Shown here: positions 1 through 8,849 of the stretch, in pieces
How positions within the stretch are numbered: the first letter of the stretch is position 1
How the letters are laid out: every line of letters begins with the position of its first letter
The notes under the pieces: model-generated
Database searches by the model: none
What the model saw: only the letters and a program-made list of their open reading frames with translations
Told to the model about the DNA's origin: nothing
Translations under genes and position numbers: made by a program
Assembly (NCBI GenBank): GCA_004151065.3
Contig: NWUY0300049588.1
Location: 10,124 to 22,913 of the forward strand
Direction: 5' to 3'
Source: Larix sibirica
Taxonomy: Eukaryota; Streptophyta; Pinopsida; Pinales; Pinaceae
Length of the DNA stretch: 12,790 nucleotides

Positions 1-755
1 GTTTTTGTCTCTGGATTTGGAGGTGTAGGTTTCTATTTACTTTGCCATCAACTTTAAGGTTTTATGTTTGCTCTGCTCTCATGCTTTTCTGTTCTGTTTG
101 TTCTTACCTCGTGCTTTTCTGTGCTATTTGCTCTTTCAGATTAAGCTCCTACAGTTTTGCTTTGCCAAACAGCACAGTATTACACAAATTTCTTTAAATA
201 TCTGTGCCTTTTACTGATGTTCACCTCTTCCTCCTCTTTCTCTGTATTACTGCGCTGTCTAGGTTGAACTGTAAGAAATTTTTTGGGAAGCAGTACATAA
301 TGGCTTATGATGGGCACAAGAGCCATAGCCTTTGAGTGATCATAAGCAAGTTGATATTTCTATTTGATTTTCCATCAACTTTAAGAGTTTAGGGTTATAG
401 AAAGAAGAATACTTATTTTGTATGCTTTTCTGCATGTCTATATTCTTCTTTGTATCTCTATTATTTCCATTTACCTTTTTCTCCTCTTCCTCCTCCGTAT
501 TACTCAGTTGTATGCTTCTCTATATCCCTGTCTACTTCCTTAATAATCTGTATGCTCCTCTGTATCTCTTTGCTGTGTGTGGGTATGTCTCTACAGTGTA
601 GAAGTAGGGTGCTATAAGTGGGTATGTCTCTATATCTATGTCTCTGTACCATGTGAAGTTGTGTGCTGTATATGGGTATATCTCTGTGTTTGTGTTGTAT
701 GTGGCCCTGTGAGTATGTCACTTTACTGTGTGTATCTCTGTTGGAAGAGCAGTAG
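1..755. other. Pyrimidine/TG-rich intron-like stretch with internal repeats
   Basis: No convincing gene. The plus strand is T- and CT-rich, like a plant intron, and leads into the kinase-like exon relic at 756. It is built partly of decayed duplications. A segment with core CCATCAACTTTAAG occurs at 30-58 and 357-385. A CTCTTCCTCC...GTATTACT segment occurs near 228-250 and 480-505. A 29-30-bp unit with core TGCTTTTCTGT is repeated at 78-106 and 107-136. From about 576 to 690, GTGGGTATGTCTCT-type units recur irregularly. The open frame through the TG-rich part is cysteine- and valine-rich low complexity, so I do not call it a protein. Confidence 0.5.
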
Positions 756-875
756 GAGCTGGATGAGCAGCCCTTGCTCATTGACTCGCCACATGGAGGA
801 TGCCCCTGCTCATTTAAGGATATCAAGCAAGCAACGTGAAATCGATTCATGCAAACTCTGGGCTCCTAATTCAAG
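756..875 (+). pseudogene. Decayed exon of a plant receptor-like kinase (juxtamembrane to Gly-loop)
   Basis: Seen: a 120-bp segment follows TAG (753-755) and ends AAG before GTAGG (donor-like, 876). In the frame starting at 756 it reads ELDEQPLLIDSPHGG, then CSFKDIKQAT (807-836), a TGA stop (837-839), NRFMQTLGS (840-866), a TAA stop (867-869) and FK. Known: plant receptor-like kinases commonly have F-(S/T)-(F/Y)-K-(D/E)-(I/L)-x-x-A-T-x-x-F just before the glycine-rich ATP loop (LGxGGFGxVYKG), with acidic residues and leucines upstream. The order and spacing match, and the loop breaks off after LGS. Inference: this is one phase-0 exon of a kinase related to the SD-2 or CRLK-like groups, now dead. 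No catalytic loop or DFG segment follows within 400 bp. The match is about 25 residues, so chance similarity is possible. Confidence 0.42.
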
Positions 876-1337
876 GTAGGCGTTTCTTTCTAATTTCTTT
901 TGGAAATTCTGTTGCCCTCTCTTTTTGTAAATGATTGTTATCTCACGGCTCTGCTTATGCTCATCTTTATGTGATCTTTTTTTTTATCTACAACCCGTTT
1001 GTAAAAACTTAAGGTTCTGAATGGACGTGCTTCCTTCGGGGTTCTCATTTTTATGGGATAAGTGGCTTACAGTGAGGGTTTTTTAGAATCCAATTGTCAT
1101 TGGAATAGGAATGGGATGTGTTATTGAATCATTAAGATGTAGCAAAGACCCTCGTACACAACCTGCTAGTTGAATAATTTCAGTGTCCTTGTTAAGCAAT
1201 GTAGCAAAAGACCCTCGTCATACCATCCCCAAACATCCAATTGCCTTTAATTATTCACATTCAACAAAATAGGCCCAATTAGTGTGAATACACATCTTTT
1301 CTATCCAAAAAATTAGTTAAAGTTTTAATAATAACGT
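876..1337. other. Intergenic or intronic, no gene seen
   Basis: No recognisable coding segment. It begins with a donor-like GTAGG and T-rich sequence that would be the intron after the kinase-like exon. A short direct repeat with core GTAGCAAA(A)GACCCTCGT lies at 1133-1155 and 1193-1218, about 60 bp apart. The rest is AT-rich unique sequence. Confidence 0.5.
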
Positions 1338-1637
1338 CCTTGTCAGATTTGAAATCCCAGGATTTCTGAATTTAGTGGTTCAGTTTCACTAGGAAAAACT
1401 AAGTTATATTTGCTACTAGTCAAAATCTTGGCGGAGGCAGGGAGAAATATAGGCTTCCTTCAATGTGACTTCTGCACTCTCAGCTGTAGCCTTGTCCTGG
1501 CCAGATTTAAAATCCCAGATCTCTGAAGGTTGAGGTTCACTATGAAAAACAAAATTATATTTACTCACTAATCAAAATCTTTGGAGGGGCAGGGAGAAAT
1601 ATAGGCTTCAATGTGCCCTCTGCACTCTCAACTGCAA
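1338..1637. repeat. Two-copy tandem duplication, about 150-bp unit
   Basis: Copy 1 (1338-1489) and copy 2 (1490-1637) both begin CCTTGTC and share, in order, an AGATTT(G/A)AAATCCCAG block, a GAGGTTCACT-like block, TATATTT...ACTA(G/A)TCAAAATCTT, GGCAGGGAGAAATATAGGCT and TCTGCACTCTCA. The CCTTGT that would start a third copy is at 1638, but the match then stops. Small indels separate the copies, so the duplication is not recent. There are no terminal inverted repeats or target-site duplications and no coding content. Confidence 0.8.
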
Positions 1638-3960
1638 CCTTGTTGTATGTAGCATCACAGTAGGGGAGTCTCAGATCAAAATACTTAATCCAGCTCTGAA
1701 GATGGGAAAATAAGTGGATGGACTTCACAGGGGTCATTTCTAATTGTCCAATTAAATGGTTTCATATCCTAATATAATGCAATGTAAACATAGTGTGGAG
1801 ATAATCTAATTCATGAAAAACAAATTACAGAGAGGGAAATCAACTTAAATCTAATCTAGCTATTGTAATTTAACAAAGAGATCAGCGGAGAGCATAATGA
1901 TCATTACCAAACATATACATATGCTCTCCATCACAGCCACTTGCACTGCATTCAAAATCTCATGTGACACAGAAGAAACTATAAATTGTGCAATGATGAG
2001 AAGGCCAAAGACCAAAAAAATGATGTGTACTATTATGATGTATGTAGAAGTTTTGCATTGTCGAATCCAGTTAATTCATATTGACTGGAATGAAGATTTA
2101 ACTTGAAATCCTCATCAGAAATGATGCATTATATTTGCCCCTTTTACTCTGGATCTATCAAGAATAACACTATAGTTGTCTATATTTTGCTATTCCATGT
2201 TTGAATTATAGACCTAATGCAATACTGATGTTGATTTTCTTATTCATATCTCACCCAATCTGAGTTTGATTATCCCTGAGATATAGTTCAAATCCCTTGG
2301 TCTAGCCTTCTATGCGCCACTTTTGGTTCAAATATAAAGCTAGATACAAGCTCAATTGAGTAAAGATTTTTAGAGTTAAATAGGTAATATTGTCCATGAC
2401 CGTATTCTATGATGTAGCAGTCAACATAGATATTAATGTGAATACACAAACTCAATTGAATAAATTCATATCAATTGGATACACAAACTCAAATTGGGAA
2501 AGTTGCATTGATTAAATAAAATCCACCAGAGGTTACTCATTTGTTATGGGATAAAAATAATCTCCTTGATGAGTAAGAAGTAACCAATCATTTTATTTGT
2601 CTTTCATTGATGTAGAACAAAAGGCACCAAATAATGCAACACGTGAAGCAATATGGCTTGAAAGACGATTCTAATTGATAAGAATTTTCAATCTCACTAT
2701 TGTATAGGATCAAAGCCAGAATAATTAAGTTGGGATCAAGATAAGACAAGGTTAGCAATGTCTTTACATGTCTTTCCCATTGGATCAATAATGGAAAAAT
2801 CAAACTATATAATGCAAACTAGAACCATATTACAAAATGAGCAACACCAAGATGCAAGGAAGGATGTAAGTTTTAGTGGATTGTCTAGTTAGGTCAAAGA
2901 AATGGTATTTCTTGATTATTGTGTTTTGAATTTAAGTTCAAACTTCTTAAGAAAGAAATAGAATGATAATAGATGACGAAAATTGAACTAGAATGATCAA
3001 GGGGGTAATCAATATTTCCTTATGGAGACCTTGCTATTATTCCATCCCGCATTCAAATTTCTAAAGGTTGTGACCAGATCATTTAATATTCTTAGAATCA
3101 TAATAGTTTCTTTCATTTTCATGCTTTGTTTGATGAAACTAAATGGGATGAGGTGAAATCCCAAAACCTTGTTCTTGTTCTTGGATGGTAAAAGAATTGT
3201 CTTCATTGGGTAAATTGCAAGGCATACTATGCCATTCTCCTCAAGGCATACCATAATATCCTTAAATAAATCCTTGTGAAGAAGGAAACGAAGGAAGATA
3301 AGTGCTAGAGACTGGAAAAGCAAGCTTCATAGGTCAACAAGGTTTCAACGAAATAGGGGAAAATGAGCAATTGGTTTCATTATGTAATTAATTGACTTGG
3401 TCTAAAGCAAAGGACTTCTCAGACCATGAACCTAGGTTCTTTCTACAATATATTTTTAGCTTAAACATTACTTCTGCGATGCTTATCATGTCGATGGACA
3501 AATTAATCTTCAGTAGGAGGCATAAGCATTTCCATTGTATCTTGTTAATCATAGAAGTTAGAAAATTAAAATTTTAAAATGCTACCAAGCAAAACTTGAT
3601 GCAGATGAAAAGGTAGAGGCAAATAAAAATGGACAATACTGAACAACAAAAGGGAAAAAATCAAAAGAAGAACCTAAAGACAATGCCAATCTATAGCTTG
3701 AGGCATTCTTACTCTGACCAAGTAACACTTGAAATGTGTGCATTACATACCCTGGCTCTTGAAATTCAACTATCCAAACAATAAAATCTTTGTGAGGTCA
3801 ATCTCTGGAAGGGAAGCTTAAACACTTCCCAGGTTGTATAATAAATAGCCAATAATTAGCTACAATATTCTTGTAAATAAAAATACACCAGCAAGACTTA
3901 CATCCTTCTACCTCTCTGGAGTCAACAACAAACGTGGCCAAAAATGTACACATTTTTATA
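1638..3960. other. Long AT-rich intergenic stretch, no supported gene
   Basis: Short open frames occur (for example 69 codons from 1897 plus, and 104 codons ending at 3009 minus), but none matches a family I recognise or has flanking promoter or splice structure. An imperfectly spaced motif close to GATACACAAACTCAATTGA recurs near 2343, 2441 and 2479. A hairpin at 1887-1929 is listed separately. I see no retrotransposon reverse transcriptase, integrase or protease motifs. Confidence 0.45.
1887..1929. repeat. Inverted repeat, 10-bp perfect arms
   Basis: GGAGAGCATA (1887-1896) is the exact reverse complement of TATGCTCTCC (1920-1929), with 23 bases between. The spacer begins with the palindrome AATGATCATT (1896-1905). 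It could form a stem-loop in RNA or a cruciform in DNA. No terminator, MITE or regulatory role is shown. Confidence 0.55.
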
Positions 3961-4450
3961 TACCTTGGTATTTATTCCAAAACAGAGACAATCCTTAAAA
4001 GATGAAAAACCCGAGATCAAAACTGTAAATACATATCATGCAACTTATTCACAACTATCTAAAACCCAAAGCACATATAGAAATTAACATGTGAATTGGG
4101 TGCCTTAGGTGCCTACTTCTTCCATAGTTTCAAAGCATACACAATGATCGCATCCTCACATTTCATGAAATCTACTTGACATTAGATGAAGTTTTAAACA
4201 TTTTGGTTACCTTGGTATTTATTACAAAATAGAGACATCCCTTAGAAGATGAAAAATCCAAGATCAAAACTGTAAACGCATATCATGCACGTTCTTCATA
4301 TCTATCTAAAACCCAAAATGATTACAGAAATTAAAACCCAAAATGATTATAGAAATTAATTTTCCAAGTGAGGGCATGCTTCTTTCAGGTTTTCAAAGTA
4401 TACACGGTGATTGGATAATCATGAATTGTACTTGAGAGAAGATGAATTCT
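3961..4450. repeat. Two-copy tandem duplication, about 247-bp unit
   Basis: Copy 1 starts at 3961 and copy 2 at 4208, both with TACCTTGGTATTTATT. They share AAAA(C/T)AGAGACA, AGATGAAAAA(C/T)CC, GATCAAAACTGTAAA, CATATCATGCA, CTATCTAAAACCCAAA, TTTCAAAG(C/T)ATACAC and a TACTTGA...GATGAA end block. The 3' third has diverged most. Faint further matches (GAACTGTAAATAC near 4510, GAAGATGAAAAACTT near 4672) hint at an older third copy. No gene is visible inside. Confidence 0.75.
4307..4356. repeat. 25-bp direct tandem pair inside second 247-bp copy
   Basis: Two adjacent 25-mers (4307-4331 and 4332-4356) differ by one base. Each starts TAAAACCCAAAATGATTA. Copy 1 of the larger duplication has only one more diverged version, so this small doubling happened after the large one. 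Confidence 0.85.
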
Positions 4451-4983
4451 GGAACATGAGTTTTCCTTCTAGGGAAATATTTGAAACCTCAATATGCTAT
4501 AACAAAAGATTGAACTGTAAATACAAAATGGGTTTTCTCAAAAGCCATTAACCTGCCATTTCAGAGCATTATAAACATAAAGAAGAAATCCATAGGTAAA
4601 AATTTCAAAACATATATTTGTTTTTTTGTGATTGAATGAACTTACCAAAAATTGTTCCGGAGAGCGATATTTGAAGATGAAAAACTTGTGCCTTGAAGAT
4701 ATGAAGACATTCTATTTTTGTAAGGGATCTCTCTCTTCTCATCTATCTAGCTTGCAGGATTTATTTTAATTTATTAAGGGGGAAATAAAGGTATAAAATA
4801 ACAAAGCACCAAATTAATGGAAGCCATCCATAACTATGACACCTTTAATGCAACATTTGAATGCAAAATATACTATTCCATCACATAGGAAATCTATGGC
4901 AATTCCTTAAGTCCCATCTTAGCTCATCCTGCTCCTTTGCATAACTCTTGGAGACATTTATAATCCTTTTTTATTCAAAATCA
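4451..4983. other. Intergenic, downstream of the CYP74 relic
   Basis: AT-rich, with no gene recognised. On the minus strand this would hold the C-terminal end and 3' flank of the CYP74 pseudogene. I could not recognise the family's C-terminal sequence here, so the homology seems to end near 4984 by deletion or decay. Confidence 0.45.
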
Positions 4984-5810
4984 AGGCCATTCTCTTACAA
5001 GTGGTGGAGGGAACCATTTTCAAGCAAGCGAGTGAGATTCAGTTTCCAGGTCATTGGGCCAAACTACCTAGTGCAGCAACTCCTTCCCTTGCTTGCCCGT
5101 GAACCACAACAATATGAACTATACTGGATCATCAAATAAGAACTTGGAATCCTGGGTCGCGAAGGGCTGGTAACTGCCTAGAAGCTCACCCTTTCCAACC
5201 CTGAAATGCTCGTTGTGAGACTTGAAAATATTTGTTTCCTTAGCTTTACCCATACTGGAAGGGCATGGGGTTTGAGCCTCATGACCTCGTAAATAGTGGA
5301 TTAGACCAATGGCATGTTCTCCAACGCCTGCATGTTGACTATCCCCTTGCGTTGGCACCACAGACTAAACTTCCTCTTGTAGGTCCTTGTGAAGTTGTGT
5401 ACTCGCCTGGGCATTGAGGCAGATGATGGAGAGGAATAGAGTGGTCATCCCACCCCAGGTCAAGGGCTCTCTTGAAATCCTTCTTCATGATTCAGAATGA
5501 CAAGAGAAGCGAGTGGATGGTGAGATCCTATAGGACCGTGGGTAGGCCAATGGAATAGAGCAGTGCAAGCTGGAAGAAAACCCATTTCTTGATCAAGGTC
5601 AGTATGTTGACACTGAGACAACTAATTCCTGGATTCACTAAATAGAGGTCCACAACAAGAAATTACCCTGGATCTGCCAGATTGCGTTCCACAACAAGAA
5701 GTTATCCTGGATCCTCCATATCACAGTTTATGACAAGAAATTAAAGGCCATTTTCTCGAATTCACACTAAGATCTATCTCCAACCTGAACGATTCAGGGA
5801 TGGTGCGTAA
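4984..5810 (-). pseudogene. CYP74-family cytochrome P450 pseudogene (allene oxide synthase / hydroperoxide lyase-like)
   Basis: Known: CYP74 enzymes rearrange fatty-acid hydroperoxides without O2 or a reductase, giving allene oxides (jasmonate route), aldehydes or divinyl ethers. Seen, in N-to-C order on the minus strand: possible TIPESFR (about 5807); FLVVDLYLVNPG; LIKKWVFFQLALLYSIGLP (5596 downward); KKDFKR; GGMTTLFLS; QLHKDLQEEV; ALENMPLV-stop-STIYEVMRL (5327 downward); MGKAKETNIFKSHNEHFRVG; GELLGSYQPFAT (about 5190-5155); FTGKQGKELLH; VVWPNDLETES (5067-5035); KWFPPPLV (5019 downward). These follow the family's conserved blocks in order (LI.KWV.FQLAP, ME.MPL.KS.VYE..R, KGELL.GYQPFATRDP, W.NG.ET, NKQCPGK). 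Several in-frame stops, frame changes near 5345 and 5250, and a missing stretch after KKDFKR make it non-functional. The N-terminal third and the extreme C terminus are not recognisable. The subfamily cannot be decided by eye. Confidence 0.85.
5627..5743 (-). repeat. Three in-frame 39-bp tandem units inside the CYP74 relic
   Basis: Minus-strand units at 5743-5705, 5704-5666 and 5665-5627 are each exactly 13 codons. Each begins TAA, continues with (T/C)TTCTTGT and ends with CCAGG(A/G). Read in the CYP74 frame, each gives stop-(F/L)-L-V-...-P-G; the last, FLVVDLYLVNPG, fits the FNFL...NP region upstream of the LIKKW block. All three carry the same TAA, which suggests the stop existed before the unit was multiplied. 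The middles of the units have diverged, so the expansion is old. Confidence 0.85.
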
Positions 5811-5830
5811 TCGTAAATTTGAGGCCATGT

Positions 5831-5934
5831 TGATAAATTCTATGCCAAAACCTCCATTCCGATCAATTCTATGCACTATTATGCTAACACATGGCATCGT
5901 TCTGATAAATTTGTCATTCTAATAAATTCTATGC
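5831..5934. repeat. Dispersed short repeat, GCATAGAATT core (minus sense)
   Basis: Just upstream of the recognisable CYP74 relic, the plus strand carries ATAAATTCTATGCC at 5833-5846 and 5921-5934, a variant ATCAATTCTATGC at 5862-5874, and a partial CTGATAAATTTG at 5902-5913. On the minus strand these read (G)GCATAGAATT(T/G)AT. Spacing is irregular (28 and 60 bp). The CYP74 N-terminal region would be expected here but is not recognisable, so the repeats may have replaced or scrambled it. Confidence 0.6.
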
Positions 5935-7116
5935 CGATATATACGCAGCACCATTCGATTCTGCTGAGGGATGACGAATATGGGAATATTGCCCAGAAAC
6001 ACAACCTCGGAGAAAGAATGCCTTCGACGTAATAAAGTGGAAAGTCAAATGTATTGTGTCATGAGCTCTCGAGCGATTTTCTACATTGTTTGTTCATCGT
6101 TAAGGCACATGTCAATAAGAAGATAAGTAAACTATAAAGGAATAATATTGGCACTGCAAGTGTGGGATGAGGCAATTTGTCCATTCATCTGTTTAACCAG
6201 ATAGAAGGATATAGGTAATGGTTTTATTTTGTGTTTTTAATCCATCAATTTGTTGATTGGAAGACTAATTGTTGTAACTTAGATGTCATTACTAAAAGAA
6301 ACATGATATCTTGATAGGTGTTGATTTTTCACGATGTTTTGAGCATCATTGTCATTTTTTGTGCTCAAAATTTGACATAAGTTTTTTTTTCACTCAATTT
6401 GCATAATTGTGTTGGAATTTGGCTCAATCAAGTGTGAGAGGGGAATAAATTTTACGTTTCTTTACAATTTAAATTATCTAGTTCAAACCATCAACAAAGT
6501 GTAATTGACAATTCAAAATTTTTAAATCGAATACAGTAAGTATATACAAATTCCAAACAAAGGGTTTGTGGAACATGCAACTGACTTTTTAACACTATGT
6601 TAAAGAAACAAGGAGAGATGCATAGCAGCAAGTCCCTTTAGTGTTTGTTTTCTAATGGTTATAGAAACAATTATGGTCTTTAGTAAGTTGGTTATGGTGC
6701 TTCCTTATTGTGCTTGACTACTGCGAAGAGTTGGTAGGTGCTTTTCTCGTTGGGTCCATGCTTGTTGATGTCGAGTCTACTAGGGTTTTCATGATCAAAT
6801 GCACTTTTCTAGTTCTACCAGGAAAAGGGGAAGTGATTGCAGGGTTGGAAAAGAGGTTCAATTGGTGGAACTCACACATTAATAGAGGTTGGAATAGAAG
6901 CTAGTTAGAAGCTACACTAATTGTTTGTTGTGTGATGAGTGATCATTGTTTGTTGTGTGCTATTCCTCCCCCTATCTTCCAAGGGTTGAATAGGTAACAT
7001 CGTGACTTATCTTAAACCTATGAAATATCTTCATTACCCATGACATAAAAACGACCATAGGAAGATATAGAGATCTCAGGAAGAGATAGAGATACATTAC
7101 CTATGATATTTTCACT
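5935..7116. other. Intergenic, no gene recognised
   Basis: This is the 5' flank of the CYP74 relic on the minus strand. A 64-codon open frame at 6710-6904 (plus) is more G-rich than its surroundings but matches no family I know and has no clear splice or promoter context. The rest is AT-rich with T runs. Near 7020-7110 it becomes purine-rich (AGATATAGAGAT-type sequence), leading into the 23-bp array. Confidence 0.45.
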
Positions 7117-7208
7117 AGCTATTAGATTAATAAATATAAAGCTATTAGATTAATAAAGATATAGCTATTAGATTAATAAAGATATAACTATTATATTACT
7201 AAAGATAT
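7117..7208. repeat. Four-unit 23-bp tandem array
   Basis: Units at 7117-7139, 7140-7162, 7163-7185 and 7186-7208. Units 2 and 3 are identical; unit 1 ends ATATAA instead of AGATAT; unit 4 has three substitutions. Each is based on AGCTATTAGATTAATAAA. The array ends in GATATAG/ATAGAGAT sequence resembling its 5' flank. It is a short minisatellite with no coding meaning. Confidence 0.9.
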
Positions 7209-7776
7209 AGATAGAGATCTAAATAATATGGGATTTAATTCTCTAAGTTGGGCCCTTGTCTGCGCAAAAGCTAGTAGAGGGCACAAAAGATTTCTAGGTC
7301 TTAAATAAACAAAGCTTGATAGAAGTCGAAGGTATGGAGAAAGTTCCATTGCCATTGAATGATGCTCCATCCTTAGCTAATTACTTGACTTTTTCTTGGG
7401 TTCATCATATCTCTATCTTCTTCTTATAATTAAGGGAAGGGTTAACATGATATGACGCTATTTTATGAATATTGATGCTTCATATATGCCTCCAAGATAT
7501 GTTTTCAAGTAGCAATGTCGCTTGATATAAATAATAATAAGGGGGTTTCATACCAACAAAGAATAAAAGCTACTAGATTTGACTAAAATAACAGGTCAAT
7601 AAAAAACCTTTATGATTATAATTATGATAGGGGTTTCTTTTTCAGGATATTGAGAAGTGGAATAAACTTATATCACTCCTCTAGTACTTATGTATGACTT
7701 ATGTATGATTGCCTCTCGATTCAATTTCTTTGTAAACAACGACTAATGGTGGCATTTAGAAGGTTCCCTCAACCTC
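7209..7776. other. Intergenic, no gene recognised
   Basis: AT-rich, with no open frame of interest, no TE protein motifs and no obvious repeat beyond short AT runs. It separates the 23-bp array from the 289-bp duplication. Confidence 0.5.
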
Positions 7777-8354
7777 TCCTTGGATCTTATGAATAGGGAG
7801 AGAAGGGGAGTTGGATGTTAAGATGATATATTGAATCTTAAGAGGAGATGGCTTACTTAATAGATAAGGGAGAGAGTAGCATATCTTGGTAAAAGTAGAG
7901 CAAATGAGGCCTCAATAGAGAGGGAGAGAGAGAGCTCAACCAAAGTTTTGGAGAGGATCACTTCAGCATTTTGTGTTTCCTTATTGTCTGGTTGGCATCG
8001 CAGGGACCCTATTGATTAGTAAGGTGGAAGGAAGGGCCAAAATATTCATAAAGGGAGTGGAACTTTCCTTGGATCTTATGAATAGGGAGAGAAGGGGAAT
8101 TGGTTGTTAAGACAATATATTGAATCTTAAGAGGAGATCACTTACTTAATAGATAAGGGAGAGAGTAGTATCTCTTGGAAAAAGTAGAGAAAATGAGGCC
8201 CCAATAGATAGGGAGAGAGAGTGCTCAACCAAAGTTTCAGAGAGGATCACTTCATCCTTTTTGTTTCCTTATTGTCTATTTGGCATCGTAGGGACCCTAT
8301 TGATTAGTAAGATAGAAGGAGGGGCCAAAACATTCATAAAGGGAGTGGCACTTA
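7777..8354. repeat. Two-copy tandem duplication, 289-bp unit, about 90% identical
   Basis: Copy 1 is 7777-8065 and copy 2 is 8066-8354, both starting TCCTTGGATCTTATGAATAG and ending AAAGGGAGTGG(A/C)ACTT. By hand count they differ at roughly 27 positions and are almost colinear without long gaps. The unit is purine-rich in its first half, with a GAGAGAGA tract and a GGGACCCTATTGATTAGTAAG block near the end. A frame in the last third is open in both copies (PYCL(V/F)GI(A/V)GTLLISK), but frames differ between unit starts and stops abound elsewhere. No terminal inverted repeats were seen. Confidence 0.9.
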
Positions 8355-8695
8355 CTTTGTTTCCATGATATCTATCATTATTATGATGAAGGCAGTTATG
8401 TCTTCCCATTCTAACACTGGGCACAAGGATATCGTGAACTTTGGGGGGAAGAGAAGTAGATCCAAAAGTAGTAGAATGAATCAGTGGAGAAGACTCGTCG
8501 TGTTATGATAAAAATTCATATCTCTCTCCACTCAGTCATGAGAAGTATCCTCCACTTTATAAAGAAAATGATAGAACATAAATGTAATACATAATATGGA
8601 TGCATTATGCCCATTTGAATTATTCGTGCTACAGATCAGTCATGCGATGGGATGGGATACTCTATTCGATGGATGATAAAAGTAGGGAGGAACCC

Positions 8696-8704
8696 CTATA
8701 TAAG
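8696..8704 (+). promoter_or_regulatory. Candidate TATA box
   Basis: CTATATAAG lies in a locally GC-richer context (GGAGGAACCCCTATATAAGT), close to the plant TATA consensus. A start about 30 bp downstream would fall near 8730, followed by an AC- and CT-rich leader (ACAACAACCTTCACTTGCAA type, 8758-8780) like many plant 5' UTRs. Two very short upstream reading frames (ATG at 8738 and 8810) occur before the ATG at 8850. Sequence alone does not show that it is used. Confidence 0.35.
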
Positions 8705-8849
8705 TAATAGGCACAAACTAGTGAAGCTCACCCTTCTATGATTTGAGCCAACTCTTCACAACAACCTTCACTTGCAACACTAGAGAGCTCTTCCTTTTAA
8801 TAATAATATATGGGGAGAATCTAATTTGAAGTGAGTGACGAGATATTCT

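Noticed and set aside
577-879. 100-codon open frame on the plus strand through the TG-rich repeat and the kinase-like relic
   Set aside because: The first two thirds encode a C/V/Y-rich low-complexity product of repeats, and the last part is out of frame with the receptor-kinase match.
1897-2106. 69-codon open frame on the plus strand
   Set aside because: Methionine- and isoleucine-rich product typical of AT-rich DNA, with no homology recognised.
3009-3323. 104-codon open frame on the minus strand
   Set aside because: No recognised family, AT-driven composition rich in I, K, L and N, no splice or promoter context. Length alone is weak evidence.
4948-5139. 63-codon plus-strand open frame
   Set aside because: It is the antisense shadow of the CYP74 relic, whose conserved blocks are on the minus strand.
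6710-6904. 64-codon open frame on the plus strand
   Set aside because: Reads like plausible protein, but no family, start context or introns could be supported.
8365-8508. 47-codon open frame with a basic patch GGKRSRSKSSR
   Set aside because: It overlaps the end of the 289-bp duplication, has no promoter placed for it, and the basic patch comes from purine-rich sequence.
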